Shown here: piece after piece, positions 1 to 8,766 of the stretch
Numbering within the stretch: position 1 is the first letter of the stretch
Layout: each line of letters begins with the position of its first letter
DNA from: Saprospiraceae bacterium
GTDB taxonomy: Bacteria; Bacteroidota; Bacteroidia; Chitinophagales; Saprospiraceae
DNA length: 64,000 bases
Assembly (NCBI GenBank): GCA_016710235.1
Contig: JADJLG010000001.1
Location: forward strand, 1 to 64,000
Direction of reading: 5' to 3'
The notes under the pieces: model-generated
Told to the model about the DNA's origin: nothing
What the model saw: the letters and a program-made list of their open reading frames with translations, nothing else
Database searches by the model: none
Made by a program: the position numbers and the translations under genes

Positions 1-1
1 T

Positions 2-1474
2 CTAATCAATATACTCAAAGCATCCGATATCAGGCTTGCCGGAGTCTCGCAGCTGATTGTCGAGATCTTTATCAATACTGGAAATAGGGAAAGCCTTACC
101 TTCTACTTGAGATAAAGTATCCAGATGAAAATCTGCCTTTGAAATATCTTTAAATAAATGATCTAACTGACTACTAAAAATGCAATCCTGAGTGTAACTG
201 GTCTTGAATTCGTCAAGCTTGGCAATAACAGGATCGTTTAATTTCATAAAGCAGTTTCGGAAATGGATGAAATATCCGACACTTTCATTTTTCTTGAAAA
301 TAAATTCATCTCTGTCTCCTCCTGAAAAAATACAGTTATTAAATTCAGCATTCAACTCCCCAATGATTGGAAATTTACAGTCCGTGGGATCCGGGCACCT
401 GAAATTCGATAGAAAAAGAGCTGATTCGGTATTACCAAAATTCGCAAATGTGCTATATTGAAAACTAACGCTCCCACCGGTCTCTACCACCAAGGAATTT
501 TGGCCTTGAGAATGAAAGAGGCAATTCTCGCCATATACCACCCCTGCATTACAGTACAAGCCATATGAAGAATTATTTGCAATGGTGCAATTGATCAGAT
601 CACAAGATGCCAGAGAATCAATCGTCAAGCCAATTTGATTGTTCAATATTTTTACGTTTCTAAAAAGATTGCCCGAGCTTTCCCCTGCTATGCTGATCGT
701 GGACCATTGGCCACTGACATCCCTGTATTCTTCCTCTAATCGAACCCCCTGAAATACTATAGGTCTATCAAAAGTTCCCTCTGCCAGAATCCTCGCATCA
801 GAAGCGATGATTAGCCGTCCGTCATTGTAATAAAATGAATTACCCAGACTGTCCAGATATTTCGTTATTCCTCCATAGACATGAATTTTGCTACCCGCAC
901 TTATTCTCAGGGTCCCGTTCTTGATCAATACTATACCATAAAGGATATACGGTTTCGGGTCATTCCAGATGAGTTCTTTGCCCTGAAGGTCCAATTCGTA
1001 CACCTTCCCTTTATTTGACTTAGCAGGAAAATAATTGGCGTTTTGTCCCCATGCTTCCAGGACAACTGATTGCGAATTATTATTGGTGATGAATACGATT
1101 TCGTCAGTGATCACAAATGGGCTTTCGCTGACATTTTGATCCGGATCTACCGTCACTTCACAAAATAAATAAATGCTATCTTTTGCACGGATTTGTACGT
1201 GCTCAAATTTTTCTCCTGCCAGTCCATCCACATTAATTCTGAATTTAGAATTTACTCCAGACTTGATTTGGATGGAACTGATTTCGATAGACTTAGAGTG
1301 GGTATTGTATATCTTGATCAGGTGCGTTGCCGAACCCAATGTCGTGAACACGGTATCGAATGATATTGTATCAGTAGAAAAACTGAGCCGGTCACCGGGA
1401 TCGGTGGTAAAGTCCTCTTTAGTACAAGACATCCACATGATCAGCAGAATAAAAAGAGGTAATAATTTTTGCAT
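2..1474 (-). CDS. Putative beta-helix surface lipoprotein
   Basis: A 490-residue protein. A hydrophobic leader ends in a lipobox-like stretch with Cys at residue 17 (MWMSC), so it is probably an SPII lipoprotein. Residues about 30-150 look like an all-beta, immunoglobulin-like region with alternating polar and hydrophobic strands. After that comes a long Asn/Gly-rich part with short strand repeats (for example IANNSSYGLYCNAG) that suggests a right-handed parallel beta-helix. The stop codon lies at bases 2-4, so the gene is complete at its 3' end. It is divergent from the glycosyltransferase cluster. The exact role is unknown; surface or periplasmic display is inferred from the leader. Related proteins in Bacteroidota are usually annotated as hypothetical. 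Confidence 0.75.
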   Translation of the reverse strand: MQKLLPLFILLIMWMSCTKEDFTTDPGDRLSFSTDTISFDTVFTTLGSATHLIKIYNTHSKSIEISSIQIKSGVNSKFRINVDGLAGEKFEHVQIRAKDSIYLFCEVTVDPDQNVSESPFVITDEIVFITNNNSQSVVLEAWGQNANYFPAKSNKGKVYELDLQGKELIWNDPKPYILYGIVLIKNGTLRISAGSKIHVYGGITKYLDSLGNSFYYNDGRLIIASDARILAEGTFDRPIVFQGVRLEEEYRDVSGQWSTISIAGESSGNLFRNVKILNNQIGLTIDSLASCDLINCTIANNSSYGLYCNAGVVYGENCLFHSQGQNSLVVETGGSVSFQYSTFANFGNTESALFLSNFRCPDPTDCKFPIIGELNAEFNNCIFSGGDRDEFIFKKNESVGYFIHFRNCFMKLNDPVIAKLDEFKTSYTQDCIFSSQLDHLFKDISKADFHLDTLSQVEGKAFPISSIDKDLDNQLRDSGKPDIGCFEYID

Positions 1475-1521
1475 GATTAATAGTTCCGGTGAATTCCTGA
1501 ATCAGGAACGAAGATAGCTGA

Positions 1522-1540
1522 CAAAATTATATTAACTTTG
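1522..1540. promoter_or_regulatory. Divergent -7 boxes (TAnnTTTG type)
   Basis: TAACTTTG on the plus strand (1533-1540) and TAATTTTG on the minus strand (complement of 1522-1529) both match the Bacteroidota -7 consensus TAnnTTTG. They sit between the divergent genes starting at 1474 (minus) and 1556 (plus). I could not find a convincing -33 TTG at 19-21 nt for either, so this is a partial match. Confidence 0.35.
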
Positions 1541-1555
1541 TACAAAATATATCCT

Positions 1556-1711
1556 ATGTCTCAAAGACAAGAATCGAATTCTCAGAACTGGTTGATATTC
1601 ATCGTTTCGACTGTACTTATGCTGGCCTTATTGTGGTTTTTTCCGGCTTGGTTTTGGGTACCACTTCCCTTCGTTTTGACTTATCTGACGAAGGCATTGA
1701 ATGCAATGTAA
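1556..1711 (+). CDS. Small membrane protein, 51 residues
   Basis: The ATG at 1556 opens a 51-codon frame ending in TAA at 1709-1711. Residues about 12-30 (NWLIFIVSTVLMLALLWFF) form a clear transmembrane helix, and a second hydrophobic stretch rich in Trp, Phe and Pro follows. The last 11 bases overlap the ATG at 1701 of the GT2 glycosyltransferase in another frame, so the two are probably translationally coupled. A -7 box TAACTTTG lies just upstream. No function is recognised; an accessory subunit for the glycosyltransferase is an inference from the overlap. Confidence 0.6.
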   Translation: MSQRQESNSQNWLIFIVSTVLMLALLWFFPAWFWVPLPFVLTYLTKALNAM

Positions 1712-2444
1712 TCCAAACACCACTGTTTCTGACAAAGCTCTGGTCATTGACCTCATCATTCCTGCTCTCAACGAAGCTAAGGCCATTGGTCTTGTATTAG
1801 AAGCCATTCCTATAAATTTAGTTAGAAGAATAATCGTTTGTGACAATGGCAGTACAGACGATACCGTGAGGGTTGCATCTTCTCATGGAGCAGTTGTGCT
1901 GCATGAACCCGAAAAAGGATATGGCGCAGCATGTCTCAAAGCATTAGCATATATTTCCAACACAAAAAGTGAGGTCCGGCTCCCTGATGCTATTGGATTT
2001 TTGGATGCTGATTATTCTGACTTCCCTGAGGACTTGATAGATCTGACTGAAGCTATGCAAAAAAGGAATTTAGACCTGGTAATCGGATCCAGAGTGCTGG
2101 GCGATCCAGAATCAGGATCCCTCACGCCCATTCAAAAATTTGGTAATGCGCTCTCAACAAAATTGATCAAATACCTTTTCGGATACCAATTCACCGATCT
2201 TGGACCATTCAGACTTATAAAATATGATCCCTTAGCCCGGATGAAAATGGCCGACAGAAATTTTGGATGGACAGTAGAAATGCAAGTCAAAGCGGCCAAA
2301 ATGGGTCTAAATTGTGGCGAAGTTCCGGTAAGATATCGAAGACGGATAGGACAATCAAAAGTTTCCGGTACTATCAAAGGAAGTTTTCTCGCAGGTAAAA
2401 AAATACTCCTCACCATTTTTCGTGAAAAATGGATTCAGGAGTAA
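1701..2444 (+). CDS. GT2 family glycosyltransferase (polyprenyl-phosphate type)
   Basis: A 247-residue GT-A fold glycosyltransferase. The N-terminal strand motif (IIPALNEAKAIG, about 19-30), DNGSTDD at 48-54 and the metal-binding DADYSD at 102-107 are visible. Near the C terminus the sequence VPVRYRRRIGQSKVSGT resembles dolichyl/undecaprenyl-phosphate mannosyl- or glucosyltransferases. It lacks a C-terminal membrane domain, so it is probably a peripheral enzyme loading a sugar onto a lipid carrier. The overlapping 51-residue membrane protein and the two downstream membrane glycosyltransferases suggest one glycoconjugate pathway. The donor sugar cannot be told from sequence. Confidence 0.85.
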   Translation: MQCNPNTTVSDKALVIDLIIPALNEAKAIGLVLEAIPINLVRRIIVCDNGSTDDTVRVASSHGAVVLHEPEKGYGAACLKALAYISNTKSEVRLPDAIGFLDADYSDFPEDLIDLTEAMQKRNLDLVIGSRVLGDPESGSLTPIQKFGNALSTKLIKYLFGYQFTDLGPFRLIKYDPLARMKMADRNFGWTVEMQVKAAKMGLNCGEVPVRYRRRIGQSKVSGTIKGSFLAGKKILLTIFREKWIQE

Positions 2445-2676
2445 AGCTCTGCTCCCCATTCTTACAATTCACTCATTCACATAATCTTGCATCCAAACTT
2501 GAGGTCCTGAACTTCATGTCAATTAATTTACGACATTTTTATCTTAATTATATCGCAAATGAGCTTTTGGTCTTGGCTAGTTAACGATTGATTTCTTTTT
2601 GTCAATTATTTCCAAATACCCAAACCAAATGAATTTGTCGAAGCAGACATTCATTACATTTGTTGAGCTACAAGTA

Positions 2677-4158
2677 ATGGAAAATTTAGGCTATATCCTG
2701 ATCGCAATCTACACTCTTGCCCTATTGTATATAACACTTTTCTGTCTTTTGCAACTCTACCTGTTGAGAGCGTACCGGAGGCAAAAAAGGGAAAAAAAAT
2801 CCTTATCTTCTTACACAGAATCAGATCCGGATTTGCCCACAGTTACGGTCCAATTACCCATTTACAATGAATTGTTCGTCGTGGATCGATTGCTGGACAA
2901 TATCACAAAACTCCAGTACCCAAAAGATAAATTAGAAATTCAGGTTTTGGACGATTCCACTGACGAAACCTTGGAGCATGTACAAGAACGTGTAGCGCAT
3001 TTTAAAAACCAGGGATTCGATATTCACTATATCCACAGAGAAAATCGGGAAGGGTACAAAGCAGGTGCCTTAAAAAATGGTCTTCGCTTTTCTACAGGCC
3101 AATATGTTGCGATTTTTGACGCTGACTTCTTGCCTGAACCTGAGTTCCTGCTCAAAGCATTGCCTTATTTTGACAAACCCGAAATTGCGGTAGTTCAAAC
3201 CCGATGGGGACATATCAATGAAGATTATAGTTTACTCACCCAATTGCAAGCATTCCAGCTCAACGTTCATTTTACTATTGAACAAGCCGGTCGTTGTGCT
3301 GCAGGGCATTTCTTACAGTTTAACGGGACGGCAGGAATCTGGAAACGTTCTGCGATTGATGATGCCGGAGGATGGCAGGCGGATACGCTCACTGAAGATT
3401 TGGATCTGAGTTACCGGGCTCAGATGAAAGGATGGAAAATAAATTATATCGAAGATATCACCTGCCCTGCCGAATTGCCTGCTGAAATCTACGGATTAAA
3501 ATCCCAACAGTTCAGATGGATGAAAGGCGGTGCAGAAAATTCACGCAAACTTTTACCTACGATATTAAAATCAAATTTACCATTTGTGACCAAATTTCAT
3601 TCTACCATGCACCTCATGGCAAGTGGAATTTTCCTTGTCATTTTCGGTGTAGCCATCACAAGTGTCCCGGTTCTTTATGCCTTGGATTACTATCATCTCA
3701 AAGCTACATTTCTAGGTTTTTGTCTATTAGGTACCTTAGCTGTCGTTTCAGTATTTTATGAAGCGAACATCATGACCTGCTGGAAAGAAAAAAATGTAAA
3801 ATATCCATTTTTTAGATTTTTATTTTTGTTTCCGGTATTTATGGGTTTGTCGATGGGCATGAGTTTGCACAACAGCATTGCAGTGCTTCAAGGCTACCGC
3901 GGGAAAAAATCATCATTTGTTCGAACTCCAAAATTCAATTTATTGAATTTGAAAGACAAGCTTCACAATAATAAATATATGATCCACAAGATCGATTGGA
4001 CGACTTGGTTTGAAGCCATCATCTGCTTGTATTTTATTTTCGCCATCGGATTGGGCATTTATTTAGAGTATTATTCTTTTATCCTTTTCCATGTTCTTTT
4101 GATGTTTGGATTTGGCATTAATTTCTTTTATGCACTCAGACATTTGAGTATCAAGTAA
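2677..4158 (+). CDS. Membrane GT2 glycosyltransferase, cellulose-synthase-like
   Basis: A processive-type GT2 enzyme of 493 residues from the ATG at 2677; an ATG at 2629 and a TTG at 2599 are also in frame but precede the hydrophobic N-terminal helix. Counting from 2677, the motifs are DDST at 92-95, DAD at 148-150, TED at 239-241 and QQFRW at 277-281, the D,D,D,QxxRW signature of this superfamily. One N-terminal transmembrane helix and about four C-terminal ones flank the catalytic domain. The family includes cellulose-synthase-like and glucomannan or ceramide glucosyltransferase-like enzymes. Its stop codon directly abuts the next start. The product is probably a glycolipid or surface glycan. 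Confidence 0.85.
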   Translation: MENLGYILIAIYTLALLYITLFCLLQLYLLRAYRRQKREKKSLSSYTESDPDLPTVTVQLPIYNELFVVDRLLDNITKLQYPKDKLEIQVLDDSTDETLEHVQERVAHFKNQGFDIHYIHRENREGYKAGALKNGLRFSTGQYVAIFDADFLPEPEFLLKALPYFDKPEIAVVQTRWGHINEDYSLLTQLQAFQLNVHFTIEQAGRCAAGHFLQFNGTAGIWKRSAIDDAGGWQADTLTEDLDLSYRAQMKGWKINYIEDITCPAELPAEIYGLKSQQFRWMKGGAENSRKLLPTILKSNLPFVTKFHSTMHLMASGIFLVIFGVAITSVPVLYALDYYHLKATFLGFCLLGTLAVVSVFYEANIMTCWKEKNVKYPFFRFLFLFPVFMGLSMGMSLHNSIAVLQGYRGKKSSFVRTPKFNLLNLKDKLHNNKYMIHKIDWTTWFEAIICLYFIFAIGLGIYLEYYSFILFHVLLMFGFGINFFYALRHLSIK

Positions 4159-5520
4159 ATGCCAGCGGCATCTGCCAGTCTGAATCCGAAGCAATGGCTG
4201 TTCTTTTATTTCAGCATCGCTTTTTCTGTAACGATTTATTGTCTTACCCCATTTTACAGCCGGCAGAGCCATTTTCTCAGTATTTTGTTTTTTTTCGGCA
4301 GTGCATTTATTATTTACCTTTTGTTTTGGAAAATAATATTAAAATATTCAGGCAATGTCCTCCTGTGGTTAATTCCGGGATTATTTTTTCGAATCGCATG
4401 CAGCTTTACTTTAGCCGATTGGAGTCCGGATATTTATAGATATTTCTGGGATGGATTGATGTGCAGCCATGGTATAAATCCATTCCAATATACCCCAACA
4501 GAATTTTTACAACATGCAGGAAATATTGATCCATTGTTCGCTCAGGTTTACGCTCATCTCAGCTCTTCCGAATACTTCAGTATTTATCCGGCGCCATCGC
4601 AATTATTGTTTTTTATTTCAGCATCCTTAGGAGGAAAATCCATTTTGGGATTCGCCATGGTGCTGCGGCTGTTATACCTCAGCATTGAACTTGGTTTAAT
4701 ATACTTTCTCATACAATATTTTAGAACAAGTAATCGAAATTCCGCGTATATCGGTTTATTGTTCCTCAATCCCTTGTGGATTTTTGAATCTTATGCGAAT
4801 GCACACATAGAGTTAATCATGCTTGTTGCACTACTTCTGGCCGTGGTAAGCATCAATTCTGATCATTTCAAAAACACAGGATTTTTCTTGTTCGCTTTAT
4901 CCATCGCTAGCAAGCTAAGCTCGGTAATATTCGTTCCCGCATTCTTTCTTAAATGGATAAAGGCTCCCCATATTTCAGGTTTAAACGCTTTCTTAGTTGG
5001 AGCAGTCATGTTTTTACCACTTGCGGCAACCTATCCGGATCACTTTTTGCAGAGTGTAAGTCTATTCTTCAGACAATTTGAATTCAATTCATTTTTATAT
5101 AAACCGATCATTTATTCATTTCATAATGCACAATTATACTCAGTAGAAAAATTTACATCTCTTATCCTTATGCTTGTTTTTATAGTGATTTATCTAAAAA
5201 AATTAGTCAGTCTCTGGAATCACCAAGGAGATGATTCATGGTATCGTTCCATTTTTATTTTGGCTTTTTGTTTTTATTTGTTGAGTTCTACAGTGCATCC
5301 CTGGTACATCTGCATGATTGTTGGATTTGGTATTTTTTCTTATTACAGGACTGCAGTATGCTGGTCGGGAATGGTGATCGTCAGTTATTCACATTACGAT
5401 CCTCACTGGATTAATTATCAAGATCTCTTTACTCTGATCGAATACCTCGTTGTGTTGTCGGTGTTCATTCTTGAAAACAAAAAAGCCATGCTGATTAGGC
5501 ATGGCTTCTATCGAGAATAA
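4159..5520 (+). CDS. GT-C-like integral membrane glycosyltransferase
   Basis: A 453-residue polytopic protein with roughly ten transmembrane helices. The early loop has DWSPDIYRYFWDG at about 90-102, resembling the acidic first-loop motif of lipid-phosphosugar-dependent GT-C enzymes such as GT87-type mannosyltransferases. The ATG follows the previous stop without a gap, which means tight co-translation with the GT2 gene. With the soluble GT2 upstream this fits a two-step scheme: lipid-linked sugar is made, then used by a GT-C enzyme on the outer face. The substrate is unknown. The 3' end of the reading frame contains a terminator-like hairpin. Confidence 0.7.
   Translation: MPAASASLNPKQWLFFYFSIAFSVTIYCLTPFYSRQSHFLSILFFFGSAFIIYLLFWKIILKYSGNVLLWLIPGLFFRIACSFTLADWSPDIYRYFWDGLMCSHGINPFQYTPTEFLQHAGNIDPLFAQVYAHLSSSEYFSIYPAPSQLLFFISASLGGKSILGFAMVLRLLYLSIELGLIYFLIQYFRTSNRNSAYIGLLFLNPLWIFESYANAHIELIMLVALLLAVVSINSDHFKNTGFFLFALSIASKLSSVIFVPAFFLKWIKAPHISGLNAFLVGAVMFLPLAATYPDHFLQSVSLFFRQFEFNSFLYKPIIYSFHNAQLYSVEKFTSLILMLVFIVIYLKKLVSLWNHQGDDSWYRSIFILAFCFYLLSSTVHPWYICMIVGFGIFSYYRTAVCWSGMVIVSYSHYDPHWINYQDLFTLIEYLVVLSVFILENKKAMLIRHGFYRE
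5483..5507. terminator. Hairpin in the 3' end of the GT-C gene
   Basis: Inverted repeat AAGCCATGC (5483-5491) and GCATGGCTT (5499-5507) with a 7-nt loop, preceded by A residues and followed by an AT-rich stretch. It lies inside the last codons of the GT-C gene and only 26 bp from the convergent gldN stop, so it could serve as a bidirectional terminator. The U-tract is weak on both strands. Confidence 0.5.
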
Positions 5521-5532
5521 TTATTTATCTAA

Positions 5533-6411
5533 TTAATAGACCCAGAGATCATGCTCGAAGTTGAGCAATTCGTTCTTGATCTTTTCTGATTCCAACAACA
5601 TGTTCACACCTGCCTGCTCTCCATATTTCTCTCCGGTAAAAAGATCCGGCAAACGCATATCCTGAACATTGGATTGCTTAAAGATATAGCTGGAGAAAAA
5701 TCTTGAATCAAACAAATCAGCCCATGATCCTGGCGCACTGTCGTTTCGGTCATTGAACACCATCTCTTTCGTCAGATATTTCCTCGCTTCAGGATAATAA
5801 ATCCAAAACATTGGAAGTGAATACTCTACTTCTCCTGTCTCTGCATTTTTCTTTTCCTGAATTGGAGCAATACCTAAAATACGACAATTCAATCTGGAGG
5901 ATTCTTTGTCAAAATACCAAATTTCCTTTACTCTGAAAGTTTTGATGTTGGTATAGTCCAAGTCATTTTTGATGATCCTGACTTCTTCCTGATAAGTCTC
6001 TGCGTCCCAAACCGACTGCGTGTCAACGCTGTGGAGCATTTTGTCCAAATCTTCGCCTGTCACTTTTTTCTTGAATTCGTCTGTGTCGAATATTGCTATA
6101 TCTCCATTTTGAATTCCGTCCAAAAGTATCTTAAAAAACGGACGATTGGGGTACATGAACCCAATATTCATTTTCTCCCGGACGTCGATTACGCGCCAGA
6201 TTCTCTTTGACCAAAGGATGTCAGCTTCACGAATGGGTTCGTAAGCTAAGAATCTTTGCTCTTGGAGTATTTTACGTTCAACGATATCATCCAGATAACC
6301 TGAAGTATCTTCGGGATTGCTAGCTTCCGTCATCTCTTCTTCCATCTGTGAAAATGCAGGAAGACTAAGACAACAGAACAGGGATAAAATTGAAAACCAT
6401 TTTTTAAGCAT
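5533..6411 (-). CDS. gldN: T9SS core protein GldN
   Basis: A 292-residue periplasmic protein with a signal peptide (about residues 1-22, ending AFSQ). The body has the GldN/PorN pattern: READILWSKRIWRVIDVREKMN near 60-80, then a region on a single-copy scaffold ending with NELLNFEHDLWVY. GldN pairs with the lipoprotein GldK to form the periplasmic ring of the type IX secretion system at the outer membrane. It is the last gene of gldK-L-M-N, 11 bp after gldM. Gene order and spacing match the canonical Bacteroidota operon, so the call is secure. Confidence 0.95.
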   Translation of the reverse strand: MLKKWFSILSLFCCLSLPAFSQMEEEMTEASNPEDTSGYLDDIVERKILQEQRFLAYEPIREADILWSKRIWRVIDVREKMNIGFMYPNRPFFKILLDGIQNGDIAIFDTDEFKKKVTGEDLDKMLHSVDTQSVWDAETYQEEVRIIKNDLDYTNIKTFRVKEIWYFDKESSRLNCRILGIAPIQEKKNAETGEVEYSLPMFWIYYPEARKYLTKEMVFNDRNDSAPGSWADLFDSRFFSSYIFKQSNVQDMRLPDLFTGEKYGEQAGVNMLLESEKIKNELLNFEHDLWVY

Positions 6412-6422
6412 GACAAAATAAT

Positions 6423-7994
6423 TTATTGAACTTTAAATGACATATCTCCGATGTTACGAGCAGCAGCATCACCGGGACAACGAGCTTTGATATTTTCAAA
6501 TAGATAACGATCGCCCGGTTTAGCCTTGTTGATCAAAGATGTAGCGCCACCTTCAAATTTTCCACCTCCATTCTGTGCGATTTCGGCATCCTGACGTGGA
6601 GCAACGCGTACGACAGTATATCCTTGGATCTGGCATCTTGCATCGAAGTCAAAACCTTCCAACATCGGGATGACACCGGATTGTGCTTTGATCTCTCCGT
6701 TTCCGATTGCCCCCCCTCTTTTTCCGGAAAGCATCGGAACAGGATCCGGAATTCTCTTCACACGGAATTTGAATGCTGTAGCAGTCAGTCCACCACCAGC
6801 AAGTGTGATTGTAGCTTCGCCTTGCGTATTTACAGTTGCATTGTACTTAGCACCTCCTACTTTCGATAAATTGATGCCACCACCGGTTGCATTTACCTGC
6901 AACTGAGCTGAAGGTACACCAGCAGCAGAAATCGACACCGGATTGTCAACGCCAATGTAAAAAACGTTCATCTTTTCAGCGGATACGTTACAAGAACGCT
7001 CACCTACTTCAAACTCGAAATCTCTTTTGTAGGTATCAGTTTTTCCGGTTACCGGATTTGTCACTGTAGCTATAGCAGAATATTTCTTCACTCCGACGTC
7101 TCCGGGAACTGTTTTCCATAATGCTTCACCATCGGCATTAACTGGAATACTGCTTCCGTTTACCGAAAGACTCACTTTCGTACTTGTATTCTTTGATGTG
7201 GAAGCAGCAAGGCTTATACTGGTTTCGAAAGGTTCGCCCTTGATGATGTAATTCTTCTTCGGAGAAGAAATTACGGTAAATTTGTCAAGGACTACGTCTT
7301 CTCCTCCTAGTTTCCCACTCAAATAGTTGAGAACTGAGTTTGATGAAGCCTTAGCGTCATTGATGAACTTCGTAAAGATAGGTTCACAAGCCCCGAGAGG
7401 CATCTGTTTGAATGTAAATTCTTCCCAGCTCTTCTTATTCTTCGAATGTCTCCAGGTTTCGTCGTCTATGGCAAGTGAAATTTCGCTTTCCATTTTAGCG
7501 CGATCGGCAGTATCTACAAGAGCAAGAAACTTCTGACGATATTCCTCTATTTTCCCTTTCAACTCCTGACCTTTGCCTTCGTTAACCATAGTTCTGGTAG
7601 TAACGTCTTTATTTTTCTTTCCTTTAAGATCTTTTTTATCTCCGTGTACGATATAGTCGCCATCATCCACAGATCCGTTTTTGTTACCGGATTTGTCTAT
7701 GAGATCATTTACGATACCGTTCACATATTCTGTAAATTCCTTTTCATAAGTCCCCGGTAGTTTAGCTCTGTCTGCGTATTTCTGGAATTCCGGTTTAGCT
7801 TTTGCCCTTCTTTCAATTGATTCAGGCATTTTGCTATTCGCAAGATCCAAAGCTTTATTTGACTCTACCAAGCCCTTATTCACCAATTTGAACGCGTTGA
7901 ATATCTCAGCTGATACGTTCAATGCCAGCAACGCTGTCAATACGAGATACATAATATTGATCATGAGCTGCCGGGGCTCCTTAGGTATAGACAT
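6423..7994 (-). CDS. gldM: T9SS motor protein GldM
   Basis: A 523-residue inner-membrane-anchored protein. The N terminus (SIPKEPRQLMINIMYLVLTA) holds the single transmembrane helix at about 10-33 that packs into the GldL bundle. A helical periplasmic domain follows to about residue 220, then three beta-rich domains to the C terminus. GldM carries torque from the proton-driven GldL/GldM motor to the GldK/GldN ring. The length agrees with the roughly 510-525 residues usual for the family. It lies 48 bp after gldL and 11 bp before gldN. Confidence 0.95.
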   Translation of the reverse strand: MSIPKEPRQLMINIMYLVLTALLALNVSAEIFNAFKLVNKGLVESNKALDLANSKMPESIERRAKAKPEFQKYADRAKLPGTYEKEFTEYVNGIVNDLIDKSGNKNGSVDDGDYIVHGDKKDLKGKKNKDVTTRTMVNEGKGQELKGKIEEYRQKFLALVDTADRAKMESEISLAIDDETWRHSKNKKSWEEFTFKQMPLGACEPIFTKFINDAKASSNSVLNYLSGKLGGEDVVLDKFTVISSPKKNYIIKGEPFETSISLAASTSKNTSTKVSLSVNGSSIPVNADGEALWKTVPGDVGVKKYSAIATVTNPVTGKTDTYKRDFEFEVGERSCNVSAEKMNVFYIGVDNPVSISAAGVPSAQLQVNATGGGINLSKVGGAKYNATVNTQGEATITLAGGGLTATAFKFRVKRIPDPVPMLSGKRGGAIGNGEIKAQSGVIPMLEGFDFDARCQIQGYTVVRVAPRQDAEIAQNGGGKFEGGATSLINKAKPGDRYLFENIKARCPGDAAARNIGDMSFKVQ

Positions 7995-8042
7995 ATTTTT
8001 TCTATTTAAACGTTAAACAATGAATACCAAATGGGATGCAAA

Positions 8043-8636
8043 TTAATTATTGCCTCCACCCATGTTTTTGTAAGAAGAAAGAATGTTACCATAAACGCCA
8101 TTAAGGCTGGTCAAATTCTTTTTCAGATTTGCTACTTGCTCGCTATATGCTTTGGTATCATCCAATGAATTGCTGAGTTGTGTTACAGCCTCGTTCATTT
8201 TAGAATAAAAGTTGCCCATTGATTTCATTTGATCTCCCGTTTTAGAAAAATCAACTTCTTGAAGAGCTTTAAGTGAACCAAGACTTTTTGACATATTTTG
8301 CAATTCACCCAACATTCCTGAAAGTTGAGTTTCTACGTTGTCTGCATTCAATGGTCTGTTTGCACCTTTTGTTGGACCGTCTGTCAAAGGGTTTATTCTT
8401 GCATGGTAATCATCCAATCCCGGATAAAGTTTATCCCAATAGAAATCTTTTTCAGGCGGGATCACTCCAAGGAGCAAGAACAAGAATGCTTCAGTCACCA
8501 GACCGGCTGTGATCATTGAATCACCACCTTCCCATGACATGATTTTGAAAAGAGCACCAAGCATAACTACCGCTGCACCGGCACCAATGATAAAGTTTTT
8601 GAGGTATTTAAAACCATTAGATTTGTAAAAAGCCAT
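8043..8636 (-). CDS. gldL: T9SS motor protein GldL
   Basis: A 197-residue inner-membrane protein with two transmembrane helices, about residues 15-36 and 41-61, separated by a short loop. A long cytoplasmic part follows, with helical segments rich in Ser, Leu and Lys. The helix 1 motif GALFKIMSWEGGDSMI is typical, and a conserved Glu (about residue 49, in TEAFLF) lies in helix 2. GldL is the proton-channel stator of the T9SS/gliding motor with GldM. The 131-bp gap to gldK is larger than the other spacings in the operon, and I saw no full promoter there. Confidence 0.95.
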   Translation of the reverse strand: MAFYKSNGFKYLKNFIIGAGAAVVMLGALFKIMSWEGGDSMITAGLVTEAFLFLLLGVIPPEKDFYWDKLYPGLDDYHARINPLTDGPTKGANRPLNADNVETQLSGMLGELQNMSKSLGSLKALQEVDFSKTGDQMKSMGNFYSKMNEAVTQLSNSLDDTKAYSEQVANLKKNLTSLNGVYGNILSSYKNMGGGNN

Positions 8637-8766
8637 TGTTAGAAGTTTTTTGTTAGTAAAAGAATATTGTTTGACAAAATGGATTAAGACTTATCACATG
8701 TGGCAGAGTAGGATTTGTATCTCCTGCTCTATTGTACTTAATTTATCAATCTAAATAATAATATGT

